DNA from: Streptomyces sp. HPF1205
GTDB taxonomy: Bacteria; Actinomycetota; Actinomycetes; Streptomycetales; Streptomycetaceae
DNA: 64,000 bases
Assembly (NCBI RefSeq): GCF_020400825.1
Contig: NZ_JAINVH010000003.1
Span: 186,001-250,000, forward strand
Direction: 5' to 3'
A program made the translations under genes and the position numbers. Positions 8,723 through 16,227 of the stretch are shown here, piece by piece. The stretch's first letter is position 1. Each line of letters begins with the position of its first letter. The notes below the pieces were generated by a model. That model did not search any database, was not told the DNA's origin, and saw only the letters and a program-made list of their open reading frames with translations.

Positions 8723-8767
8723 ACTCCCCGCTTCCTTACTTCAGACTAAACGGGGAGTGGTTCCCCG
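8723..8767 (-). promoter_or_regulatory. Candidate TetR operator region (three CGGGGA half-sites)
   Basis: ACTCCCCG (8723-8730), CGGGGAGT (8751-8758) and TTCCCCG (8761-8767) form inverted half-sites around a minus-strand -10-like TAGTCT. The 3' pair makes CGGGGA-GTGGT-TCCCCG. The position, 85-130 bases upstream of the TetR start, fits autoregulation. Confidence 0.5.
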
Positions 8768-8818
8768 GTATTTCGGGATCGGGTAGTGATGTATGTCACA
8801 CTGACTTCTGCATGGTCG

Positions 8819-8832
8819 CTTGAAGTTTCAAG
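8819..8832. promoter_or_regulatory. MarR-type palindromic operator overlapping the MarR promoter
   Basis: CTTGAAGTTTCAAG is a near-perfect palindrome with one base different from the site at 4623. TTGAAG within it could be the -35 element, with TACGAT 16 bases later as -10. That would place the transcript start at or next to the ATG at 8854, making the mRNA nearly leaderless. Confidence 0.6.
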
Positions 8833-8853
8833 TAGTGCTCGTACGATGAACGC

Positions 8854-9330
8854 ATGGAATGGCTGACGGAGCAGGAGCAGGCCACCTGGCGGGCGTTTCT
8901 TGCCGCCACCACGCTGCTGGAGGACCATCTCGACCGTCAGCTGCAGCGCGACGCGGGGATGCCGCACATGTACTACGCACTGCTGAGCACGCTGTCGGAG
9001 ACGCCTGGGCGCCGGATGCGGATGACGGACCTCGCCGAGCGGACGAAGATCACCCGTTCGCGTCTGTCGCACGCTGTCGCGCGGCTGGAAGGCAACGGCT
9101 GGCTGCGGCGGGAGAGCTGCCCGACCGATCGGCGCAGCCAAGTGTGCGTGCTCACCGACGCGGGTTACGAGGAATTGGTACGGACCGCGCCCGGCCATGT
9201 CGCCGCCGTACGGGCCGCGATCTTCGACCGACTCACGCCGGAGCAGACCGCGCTGCTCGGTGAGATCTCGCGGATCATCGCCGACGGTCTCCACCAGCCG
9301 CAGGGAGCGGATCTGCCGTGGCTGCGGTGA
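8854..9330 (+). CDS. MarR family transcriptional regulator
   Basis: The 158-residue protein is a typical MarR dimeric winged-helix regulator. The recognition region is MRMTDLAERTKITRSRLSHAVARLEGNGWLRRESCPTDRRSQVCVLTDAGYEEL (about residues 50-105), including the wing DRRS. No ribosome site is visible and the predicted promoter sits so close that the mRNA may be leaderless. A palindrome covers its own promoter and occurs again in front of the dioxygenase gene at 4649, so it probably senses a phenolic or catechol-like ligand; that last point is inference. Confidence 0.88.
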   Translation: MEWLTEQEQATWRAFLAATTLLEDHLDRQLQRDAGMPHMYYALLSTLSETPGRRMRMTDLAERTKITRSRLSHAVARLEGNGWLRRESCPTDRRSQVCVLTDAGYEELVRTAPGHVAAVRAAIFDRLTPEQTALLGEISRIIADGLHQPQGADLPWLR

Positions 9331-9459
9331 GGCGCGTCGGTCACTCGTACAGGTGAGTGGAGGGCGGCGGTACGGCGGAGTGACGCCGTGTTCCGCTCCG
9401 TGGGGATCGTTAAGGCGGCGCCAGGCGGCGTTGTTGCAGCGGAACTGAACGATCGGCCC

Positions 9460-10314
9460 TCAGCCGCGACCCGAGCGGGCCAGCCAGCGCCCTTGGTGCC
9501 GGCTGACCTCGATGGGGCGGCCGAAGCAGGCGGTCATGTGCTCGCCGGTGAGGACGTCGGCCGCCGGTCCGGAGGTGAGGACGCGACCCTCCTTGAGGAC
9601 GAGGACGTGGCCGATCGCGGGCGAGAGTTCCTCCAGATGATGGGTGACGGTGATCGTGGACAGCCCCGTACGGGTGACCGCCAGGCGATGCATGGCGTCG
9701 ATCAGGTCCTCCCGGGAGGGGAGGTCGAGCGCGTTGAACGGCTCGTCCAGAAGGAGCAGCGAGGGATCGGCCATCAGCGCTCGCGCCACCAGGACGCGGG
9801 CGCGCTGGCCGCCGGAGCAGACGCCGTACGGGCGCTCGGCCAGTTCCTTGATCTCCAGCTCCGCGAGCAGCGCGTGGGCCCGGTCACGGACCTCGGAGTC
9901 GTACTTGCGCCACAGCGGTTGCACGGTGCCGGTGTGGCCGGTGAGCACGACCGTGTGGGCGGTGGCGTCCTGGGGAACCTTCTGGGCGGACGACACCAGG
10001 CCGATACGGGCTCGCAGCTCCCGCATGTCGACCCGGCCAAGATGGTGGCCGAGGACCTCGACCGTCCCGGTGGTGGGGTGCATGAGCGCGCCGATGAGCC
10101 TGAGGACGGTCGTCTTTCCGGCGCCGTTCGCGCCCAGCAGCGCCCAGTGCTCGCCGGGCCGTACGGTCCAAGAGACGTCGTCGAGGATGACCTGATCGGT
10201 GGTGAGGCGCCGCACGCTCACTCGATCGAGTGAGGCGACGGCATCAGGTGTCCCGCGCACCTCACCCGTGGGAGAACCGGAAGCGTTGGTGAGACCCGTT
10301 CCGTTGGCTGTCAT
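9460..10314 (-). CDS. Stand-alone ABC transporter ATP-binding protein
   Basis: The 284-residue protein is a single ABC ATPase: Walker A GANGAGKTT, an altered signature CSGGQRARVLVARALM (usual LSGGQ), Walker B PSLLLLDEPFNALD and the switch histidine in TVTHH. A short extra N-terminal tail precedes the domain. No permease or binding protein is adjacent, so either the partner lies elsewhere or it resembles ModF/YlmA-like ATPases that work without an obvious membrane partner. Start at ATG 10314 is a guess; ATG 10341 is in the same frame, and neither has a good ribosome site. Confidence 0.85.
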   Translation of the reverse strand: MTANGTGLTNASGSPTGEVRGTPDAVASLDRVSVRRLTTDQVILDDVSWTVRPGEHWALLGANGAGKTTVLRLIGALMHPTTGTVEVLGHHLGRVDMRELRARIGLVSSAQKVPQDATAHTVVLTGHTGTVQPLWRKYDSEVRDRAHALLAELEIKELAERPYGVCSGGQRARVLVARALMADPSLLLLDEPFNALDLPSREDLIDAMHRLAVTRTGLSTITVTHHLEELSPAIGHVLVLKEGRVLTSGPAADVLTGEHMTACFGRPIEVSRHQGRWLARSGRG

Positions 10315-10377
10315 GCGGCGAACGATAGCTGTGCCCGCCATGTTTTCGCCGCCGGATTCCGCGTTGTGGTTACCCGC

Positions 10378-11904
10378 TCACATCGCGGCTCGTGCGGGCG
10401 CCTCCTCGGCCGATGCTTCGGAGGTGCGTGGGGCGCCGGGCCGGAAGAGCAGGAAGGTGATCAGGAAGCCGAAGGCGAAGAAGGCGGCGGACCACCAGTA
10501 CGCGACGTCGTAACTGTGCAGCTGGGCCTGCTGGAAGAGTGCCGGGGAAGGACGCCTGCCCGCCAGGTAGCTGCTGGCCGCACTTGTCGCGAGGGTGTTG
10601 AGCAGGGAAGTGCCGACCGAGCCTCCGACCTGCTGGCTGGTGTTCACCATGGCGGAGGCGACACCGGCGTCGTGGGCTTTCACACCGGCGGTGGCGAGGT
10701 TCATGGACGTGGCGAAGATCAGGCCCAGGCCAAGGCCCAACAGGAGCAGGGGCGGCATGACGTGCGCGGCATAGGAGCTGGAGCCGTTCAGGCCGGTCAG
10801 CCACGCCATGGCGCCGCCGGCCAGCAGCATGCCGGTGGGCACCACCGGTTTGGCGCCGAACCGCGGCACCAGCACGTTGGTCGTCATCACAGAGGTCACG
10901 ACGAGCACACCGACCAGCGGCAGGAAGGCGACGCCGGCCTTGACGGGCGAGTACAGCAGGATGCGCTGCATGTAGTACGTCAGGAACAGGAACACGCCGA
11001 ACATGCCCGCCCCGGACAGGAACATCGCCAAGAACGAGGCCCCTCTGTCGCGGTCGCTCACGACACGCATCGGAAGCAAAGGATGCCGGGCACGCTGCTG
11101 CCACCATCCGAAGACGGCGAGCAGGACGGCCGCGGCGAGCAGGAACCCCCACGTGCCGCCGGCGCTCCAACCGTGGCGCTGGGCGTTGGAAAAGCCGTAG
11201 ACGACGCAGAACAGGCCGGAGGAGACGAGGAGCGTGCCGGGGATGTCGAGGTCGGGCCGATCGGGCGCGGCGCCCGGGCGAAGCAGGCGCAGGCCGCCCA
11301 GGAAGGCGACCGCCGCGAACAGAAGGTTGACGTACAGGCACCAGCGCCAGTCGAGGTACTCGGTGAGGATGCCGCCCAGCAGGAGGCCGACGGCCGCTCC
11401 CGCGCCCGCGATGGCGCCATAGATGCCGAAGGCCTTGGCCCGCTCCCTGGCGTCGGTGAAGGTGGTCGTCAGCAGCGACAAGGCGGCGGGCGCGAGGATC
11501 GCGCCGAAGGCGCCTTGGAGGGCGCGAGCGGTGACCAGGACCTCGAAGCTGGGCGCGGCACCGCCCACCGCCGATGCCACGGCGAAGCCGACGAGGCCGA
11601 CGAGGAAGGTGGCCTTGCGCCCGACCAGGTCCGCCAGACGGCCGCCGAACAGCAGGAGCGAGCCGAACGCCAAGGCGTACGCCGTCACGATCCACTGGCG
11701 GTTGCCATCGGAGAAACCGAGGTCCCGCTGGGCGGACGGAAGCGCGATGTTCACGATGGTGGCGTCCAGAACGACCATGAGCTGTGCGAGGCCGACGACG
11801 CACAGGACGAGCCAGCGGTGGTCGGACCCGCTGTCCGGGCCGGTTCCGCCACGGCGGCCGACTGATTCGGCGCCGGCGGGCGTTCCGTGGTTGCTGCGGA
11901 CCAT
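10378..11904 (-). CDS. DHA2-family MFS efflux transporter
   Basis: This 508-residue 14-helix antiporter is a paralogue of the pump at 6213. Helix 1 (LMVVLDATIVNIALPSAQRDLG), motif A (GGRLADLVGRKATFLVG) and motif C region (GAIAGAGAAVGLLLGGILTEYLDWRWCLYVN) are conserved, as is DAGVASAMVNTSQQVGGSVGTSLLNTLATSA near the end. GGGAG precedes the ATG by about 8 bases. It reads in the same direction as the ABC ATPase, 63 bp away, but no dedicated regulator is adjacent. Substrates are not known. Confidence 0.9.
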   Translation of the reverse strand: MVRSNHGTPAGAESVGRRGGTGPDSGSDHRWLVLCVVGLAQLMVVLDATIVNIALPSAQRDLGFSDGNRQWIVTAYALAFGSLLLFGGRLADLVGRKATFLVGLVGFAVASAVGGAAPSFEVLVTARALQGAFGAILAPAALSLLTTTFTDARERAKAFGIYGAIAGAGAAVGLLLGGILTEYLDWRWCLYVNLLFAAVAFLGGLRLLRPGAAPDRPDLDIPGTLLVSSGLFCVVYGFSNAQRHGWSAGGTWGFLLAAAVLLAVFGWWQQRARHPLLPMRVVSDRDRGASFLAMFLSGAGMFGVFLFLTYYMQRILLYSPVKAGVAFLPLVGVLVVTSVMTTNVLVPRFGAKPVVPTGMLLAGGAMAWLTGLNGSSSYAAHVMPPLLLLGLGLGLIFATSMNLATAGVKAHDAGVASAMVNTSQQVGGSVGTSLLNTLATSAASSYLAGRRPSPALFQQAQLHSYDVAYWWSAAFFAFGFLITFLLFRPGAPRTSEASAEEAPARAAM

Positions 11905-12484
11905 GACGTCGGTCTCCCTTGGCGCGAATGCGCGCCCCCCTCTTCACCGCACCCACGCTAGGCGCAACCCCACAGGTACGCCATGCGAGGGAAAAGCGGT
12001 GCGGGCGGCTCCCGGAACTGCCCCGTGAACAGGGGAAAGGACCGGCGCCGGACTTGTGGTCCGGGGCCGGCCCCTTCGGGCGCGCGGCTCGCATCGGTTC
12101 GGCGGCGGCGCGGGTACGGGACGGGCGGGGTGAGCGGGATGAGCGGGGCGGGGCACCGACCGGTGGCGGCGGGCGCGCCGGGAGGCCGCCGGTGCCCGGT
12201 CCCCGCACCGAGCGCCGGCGGCAGCCCTCCGTACCTGAGCCGCGACCTGATCCGGTCGGGTCACCGGACGAACCGACCGCGACCGTCATCGGACGACCGT
12301 CCCTGGTGGCGATGACGGTCACGGGGTTACCGGGAATGCGGCACCAGCACATCGATCAGTAACCGCATGCTCGGTATGGATAACACACTGTCACTCGTTC
12401 GGCGCGAGTCGATGGTATGCCTCTACGAACGGGTGTATTCCGGCGTGCGCGGTTGACCTACATGATCCGAAAGAGTGGGTTCGC
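11905..12484. other. 580-bp region without a supported gene
   Basis: This should hold the promoter of the pump at 10378. A hairpin with one mismatch lies at 12042-12070 (CCGGCGCCGGAC / GTCCGGGGCCGG). Open frames across it have uneven codon use and no family signal. The right end is AT-richer and then meets the terminator at 12485. Confidence 0.5.
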
Positions 12485-12527
12485 GAGCCGCGCCTTGACG
12501 CTCGCGACGAGTGTCAAGGCGCGGCTC
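12485..12527 (-). terminator. Strong hairpin terminator of the flavin monooxygenase operon
   Basis: GAGCCGCGCCTTGAC pairs perfectly with GTCAAGGCGCGGCTC across a 13-nt loop, 7 bases after the FMN reductase stop codon. Confidence 0.85.
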
Positions 12528-12533
12528 GGAAAG

Positions 12534-13310
12534 TCACCCCTCCGCCCCCAGGGCCGCCAGCTGCTGTGCGAACGGGACCACCTCTTCCCGGTCACCGGAC
12601 CCGCCGGTCACCCGTACGGGTGACCGCGCCCCCATCAAGGCTGCGAGTTCGGCCGCCGCCCGGTCGATGCGGCCGGCCAGCGGGTCGTCGCCGCCCGTCC
12701 CCCAGTCCTCGGAGGCCGCGTACACGGCGGTCGGCACCACGACCGAGCGCAGGTAGGCGAAGAGCGGGCGCATCGCGTGTTCCAGGACCAGCGAATGCCG
12801 CGCCGTACCGCCGGTCGCCGCGATCAGCACCGGGGTGCCGCCCAGCGCGTCCTTGTCGACGACGTCGAAGAAGGACTTGAACAGCCCGCTGTAGGAGCCG
12901 GTGAAAACGGGGGTGACCGCGATCAGACCGTCGGCGGACGTCACCGCGTCGATCGCGTCGCGCAGCGCGGGACCGGGGAACCCGGTCACCATGTTCCGCG
13001 CGACATCGTTGGCCAGCTCCCGCAACTCGATCACCTCGGTGACGAGCTCGCCCTGGCGAACGTCACCCACGCGGGCGTCGCTCTCACGGGCGTCACTCCC
13101 CTGGACGTCACCCACGCGGGAGTCACTCCCCCGAGTGAGGTGACGCCGCGTGGCGTCCGCCAGGCGGTCGGCGAGCAGCCGTGTGGAGGACGGCCGGCCG
13201 AGGCCCGCGGTCACCACCACCAGCTTCCGGACGGCCGTCGCGGCAGCAGGTGTCGTGGCTGCCGTAACCGTGCCGGCCGCGGTGGTCAGCGACGTGGAAG
13301 TCGTGGTCAT
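12534..13310 (-). CDS. NADPH-dependent FMN reductase (CE1759 family)
   Basis: The 258-residue protein is a flavodoxin-fold FMN reductase. LVVVTAGLGRPSSTRLLADRLADA is the FMN phosphate-binding opening, and VTPVFTGSYSGLFKSFFDVVD is the conserved flavin-binding segment. Between the first helix and the following strand it carries an extra hydrophilic stretch (about residues 60-88) made of repeated SRVGD/SDAR units, encoded by a DNA tandem repeat. Its start overlaps the stop of the LLM monooxygenase by 4 bp (ATGA), so translation is coupled and the pair forms a two-component system in which this enzyme supplies reduced FMN. Confidence 0.88.
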   Translation of the reverse strand: MTTTSTSLTTAAGTVTAATTPAAATAVRKLVVVTAGLGRPSSTRLLADRLADATRRHLTRGSDSRVGDVQGSDARESDARVGDVRQGELVTEVIELRELANDVARNMVTGFPGPALRDAIDAVTSADGLIAVTPVFTGSYSGLFKSFFDVVDKDALGGTPVLIAATGGTARHSLVLEHAMRPLFAYLRSVVVPTAVYAASEDWGTGGDDPLAGRIDRAAAELAALMGARSPVRVTGGSGDREEVVPFAQQLAALGAEG

Positions 13311-14404
13311 GCGTCCACCTCCCGCAGGTCGGCCCCGCGCCGGGCCACCAGTGCCTGGTGGGTGGGCCCGTCGGGGACGTGGGCCGGACGGCCCTTGGCG
13401 AACTCCTCACGCAGTACGGGCACGACCTCCTCGCCCAGGAGGTCGAGCTGCTCCAGCACCGTCTTCAGGGGCAGCCCCGCGTGGTCCATCAGGAACAGTT
13501 GCCGCTGGTAGTCGCCGAAGGACTCGCGGAAAGTCAGCGTCTTGTCGATGACCTCCTGGGGCGAGCCGACGGTGAGCGGTGTCTGCTCGGTGAAGTCCTC
13601 CAGCGACGGGCCGTGCCCGTAGACGGGGGCGTTGTCGAAGTACGGCCGGAATTCGCGCACCGCGTCCTGCGACTTGCGACGCATGAACACCTGCCCGCCC
13701 AGACCGACGATCGCCTGGTCACGGGTGCCGTGGCCGTAGTGCTCGTACCGGTCGCGGTAGAGGTCGATGAGCCGCTGGAAGTGCTCCTTCGGCCAGAAGA
13801 TGTTGTTGGCGAAGAAGCCGTCGCCGTAGTAGGCGGCCTGTTCGGCGATCTCCGGGCTGCGGATGGAGCCGTGCCAGACGAACGGGGGCACGCCGTCCAG
13901 CGGACGGGGCGTGGACGTGAAGGACTGCAGGGGCGTACGGAACTTTCCGGACCAGTCGACGACGTCCTCGCGCCACAGCTTGTGCAGCAAGGCGTAGTTC
14001 TCGATGGCCAGCGGGATGCCCTGGCGGATGTCCTTTCCGAACCACGGGTAGACCGGGCCGGTGTTGCCGCGTCCCATCATCACGTCGACGCGGCCCTGCG
14101 CGAGATGCTGCAGCATCGCGAAGTCCTCGGCGATCTTCACCGGGTCGTTGGTCGTGATGAGGGTGGTCGACGTGGACAGGATCAGGCGATCGGTCCGCGC
14201 GGCGATGTAGCCGAGCATGGTCGTGGGCGAGGACGGCACGAACGGCGGGTTGTGGTGCTCGCCGGTCGCGAAGACGTCCAGACCCACCTCCTCCGCCTTC
14301 TCGGCGATCCTGACCATCGCCTTGATCCGCTCGTGTTCGCTCGGCGTCCGGCCCGTGGTCGGATCCATGGTCACGTCTCCGACCGTGAAGATCCCGAACT
14401 GCAT
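13307..14404 (-). CDS. FMN-dependent luciferase-like monooxygenase (CE1758 family)
   Basis: The 365-residue protein is a bacterial-luciferase-type TIM barrel. MQFGIFTVGDVTMDPTTGRTPSEHERI is a distinctive start; EEVGLDVFATGEHHNPPFVPSSPTTMLGYIAART and LAQGRVDVMMGRGN are family blocks. It oxidises an unknown substrate with O2 using reduced FMN delivered by the overlapping reductase gene. GGTGG/GGAAG precede the ATG at 14404; upstream in-frame residues are not conserved-looking. A palindrome 16 bases before the start is a possible operator. The name CE1758/CE1759 follows the Corynebacterium pair; no substrate is established that I know of. Confidence 0.87.
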   Translation of the reverse strand: MQFGIFTVGDVTMDPTTGRTPSEHERIKAMVRIAEKAEEVGLDVFATGEHHNPPFVPSSPTTMLGYIAARTDRLILSTSTTLITTNDPVKIAEDFAMLQHLAQGRVDVMMGRGNTGPVYPWFGKDIRQGIPLAIENYALLHKLWREDVVDWSGKFRTPLQSFTSTPRPLDGVPPFVWHGSIRSPEIAEQAAYYGDGFFANNIFWPKEHFQRLIDLYRDRYEHYGHGTRDQAIVGLGGQVFMRRKSQDAVREFRPYFDNAPVYGHGPSLEDFTEQTPLTVGSPQEVIDKTLTFRESFGDYQRQLFLMDHAGLPLKTVLEQLDLLGEEVVPVLREEFAKGRPAHVPDGPTHQALVARRGADLREVDA

Positions 14405-14419
14405 CGCTTCCACCACCTT

Positions 14420-14435
14420 GGTTGAGTGTTCAACC
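14420..14435. promoter_or_regulatory. Palindromic operator candidate before the LLM monooxygenase
   Basis: GGTTGA-GTGT-TCAACC is a 6+6 inverted repeat just upstream of the monooxygenase start, in the place where a repressor would block transcription. No regulator gene is adjacent. Confidence 0.45.
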
Positions 14436-14656
14436 ACACCTAACATACGGCATCACGGGCCTATTCCGGGGCCGCCCCGGCGCGCCCCGCCCCCGCGCCC
14501 GCCCGCCCCTCCGCCCCGTCCCCGCCCGTGCCCCCGGCCCCCGTTCCGCTGAACCCCGCCCCGGTACCCCCCGTCCCACCCGCTACACTGTCCGCGGCGG
14601 AACGACCCCGCAGGGCACACGGCCCCCGGGAGCGCACGTATTCCCACCACATCCCC

Positions 14657-14729
14657 GCCCCAGTAGCTCAGGGGATAGAGCACGGCTCTCCTAAAGCCGG
14701 TGTCGCAGGTTCGAATCCTGCCTGGGGCA
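14657..14729 (+). tRNA. tRNA-Arg (anticodon CCT)
   Basis: A complete 73-nt cloverleaf is present: acceptor GCCCCAG/CTGGGGC with discriminator A, D arm GCTC..GAGC, anticodon arm CGGCT-CTCCTAA-AGCCG with anticodon CCT, and T arm GCAGG-TTCGAAT-CCTGC. The 3' CCA is not encoded. It reads AGG codons. Confidence 0.96.
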
Positions 14730-14738
14730 CACGACAGC

Positions 14739-14767
14739 ACGGCCTCGGACCCTTCGTCCGAGGCCGT
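14739..14767 (+). terminator. Terminator of tRNA-Arg
   Basis: ACGGCCTCGGAC pairs perfectly with GTCCGAGGCCGT around a 5-nt loop, 9 bases after the tRNA. Confidence 0.8.
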
Positions 14768-14848
14768 TCGCGTGGACAGCCGTTCGCCCATGGAGACGGA
14801 CAGGAATGTGCGCCCGTACGGGGGCGTCCGTCGGCGCGGCCTATGCGG

Positions 14849-15448
14849 CTAGTAGCCGCTCGGGGTGACCAGCCGGTTCGCCGCCTGGGCGCGGGCCACC
14901 TGGAGGGCGGAGAGCAGGACTTCCTTGCTCGACCGGCGTTCGCGCACGTCGCACAGGACGACCGGCGTGGTCGGTTCGAGATCCAGTGCCGTCTGCACCT
15001 GCTCGCTCGTGCAGTCGCAGTTCCCGTTGAAGCAGTTGACCGCCACCGCGAACGGGATGTTCCGCGACTCGAAGAAGTCGATGGAGGCGAAGGACGTCTC
15101 CAGGCGCCGCGTGTCGGCCAGGACGACGGCCGCGAGGGCGCCGGTGGCCAGGTCGTCCCACATAAACCAGAAACGGTCCTGGCCGGGCGTGCCGAACAGG
15201 TAGAGGACCAGTTCCGGCGTGATGGTGATACGGCCGAAATCCATGGCGACAGTGGTGGACGTCTTGCCCTCGATGCCCGAGAGATCGTCGATTCCCAGGC
15301 TCTTGACGGACATGCTCTCCTCCGTCTGCAGCGGAGGGATTTCGCTGACCGAATTCACCAGGGTTGTCTTGCCCACGCCGAAGCCTCCCGCGATGACGAT
15401 CTTCAGCGCGACCGGCATGATCGGCTCAGAGCCGGCTACGGAGGCCAT
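14849..15448 (-). CDS. cvnD: Conservon small GTPase-like protein CvnD
   Basis: The 199-residue protein is the Ras-like GTPase of a Streptomyces conservon. P-loop GGFGVGKTTLV, the switch region TSTTVAMDFGRI, the G3-like LFGTPGQDRFWFMWDDL and VNCFNG (G4-like position) are visible. ATG 15448 overlaps the end of cvnC by 23 bp; ATG 15418 (MPVALK) is the other choice and would leave an 8-base gap. CvnD acts at the membrane with CvnA-C in a signalling complex likened to eukaryotic G-protein systems. It is the last gene of the operon. Confidence 0.92.
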   Translation of the reverse strand: MASVAGSEPIMPVALKIVIAGGFGVGKTTLVNSVSEIPPLQTEESMSVKSLGIDDLSGIEGKTSTTVAMDFGRITITPELVLYLFGTPGQDRFWFMWDDLATGALAAVVLADTRRLETSFASIDFFESRNIPFAVAVNCFNGNCDCTSEQVQTALDLEPTTPVVLCDVRERRSSKEVLLSALQVARAQAANRLVTPSGY

Positions 15449-15776
15449 CCATGACCCTTTCGATGAGTTCCAGGCTGGGTTGGGTCTCTGGCCCGGGAGG
15501 CGCTTGGACCAAGATGAGGGAGTCGTTTAACAGGTCGCCGCAAAGGACCTTCACCACACTGACGGGCAGGTCCAGTTGCGCGGCGATCTCGGCCACCGCC
15601 ACGGCGCGGTTGCGGCACAGTTCGAGGATCTGGTGCGCCTCCGGCTCGAGTTGGTCATTCTCGAGCCTGTCCTCGGACCGCGCCGCAATCAGCGTGATCA
15701 GGGCGAAGGTGTGGCGACTGTGACGGGTGCGCCCGCGCGTGATGGCGTACGGCCGTAGGTGACGCCCGGTCTCCAT
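15426..15776 (-). CDS. cvnC: Conservon DUF742 protein CvnC
   Basis: The 116-residue protein is a DUF742 winged-helix-like member. RHLRPYAITRGRTRHSRHTFALITLIAA is the usual start, and HQILELCRNRAVAVAEIAAQLDLPVSVVKVLCGDLL is the predicted helix-turn-helix. It lies 5 bp after cvnB and overlaps cvnD, consistent with a single four-gene mRNA. Confidence 0.93.
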   Translation of the reverse strand: METGRHLRPYAITRGRTRHSRHTFALITLIAARSEDRLENDQLEPEAHQILELCRNRAVAVAEIAAQLDLPVSVVKVLCGDLLNDSLILVQAPPGPETQPSLELIERVMDGLRSRL

Positions 15777-15781
15777 CGGGT

Positions 15782-16213
15782 TCAGGCATCCTGGGCGCGG
15801 CCGCTTGGCTGCACCTGGGTGCGGGGCGCCGCGCTGAGATACTGGCCGACCTGCTTGACGATCGTGGCCATCTCGAACGCCATCATTCCCACATCGACCC
15901 CTTCCGAGGCGATGGCGGCCAGTCGCGCGCCCCGGCCGGCGGCGGTGACGAAGAGGTATGCCTTCTCCATCTGGATGACCGTTTGCTGGACTTCGCCGCC
16001 CTGGAAATGCCGGGCCGCCCCGCGGGCGAGGCTGTGCATGCCCGAACCGACCGCGGACAGGTGCTCGGCGTCGTCCCGGCGCAGGTCCTTGGACTTTCCG
16101 ATGAGGAGGCCGTCCCCGGACAGGACGATGGCGCAGCGGATCTCGGGAATGCGGCCTACCAGGTCATCGAGAAGCCAGTCCAGTTGCGGACCGGAATGTA
16201 CCTGCTCAGTCAT
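15782..16213 (-). CDS. cvnB: Conservon roadblock/LC7 protein CvnB
   Basis: The 143-residue protein has the roadblock/LC7 fold: LDWLLDDLVGRIPEIRCAIVLSGDGLLI at the start and YLFVTAAGRGARLAAIASEGVDVGMMAFEMATIVKQVG at the end. Such proteins regulate the nucleotide state of their partner GTPase, here CvnD. I start it at ATG 16213 (MTEQVHSG); an ATG 18 bases upstream is in frame and would overlap cvnA. Confidence 0.92.
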   Translation of the reverse strand: MTEQVHSGPQLDWLLDDLVGRIPEIRCAIVLSGDGLLIGKSKDLRRDDAEHLSAVGSGMHSLARGAARHFQGGEVQQTVIQMEKAYLFVTAAGRGARLAAIASEGVDVGMMAFEMATIVKQVGQYLSAAPRTQVQPSGRAQDA

Positions 16214-16227
16214 TGCGTAATATTCCC

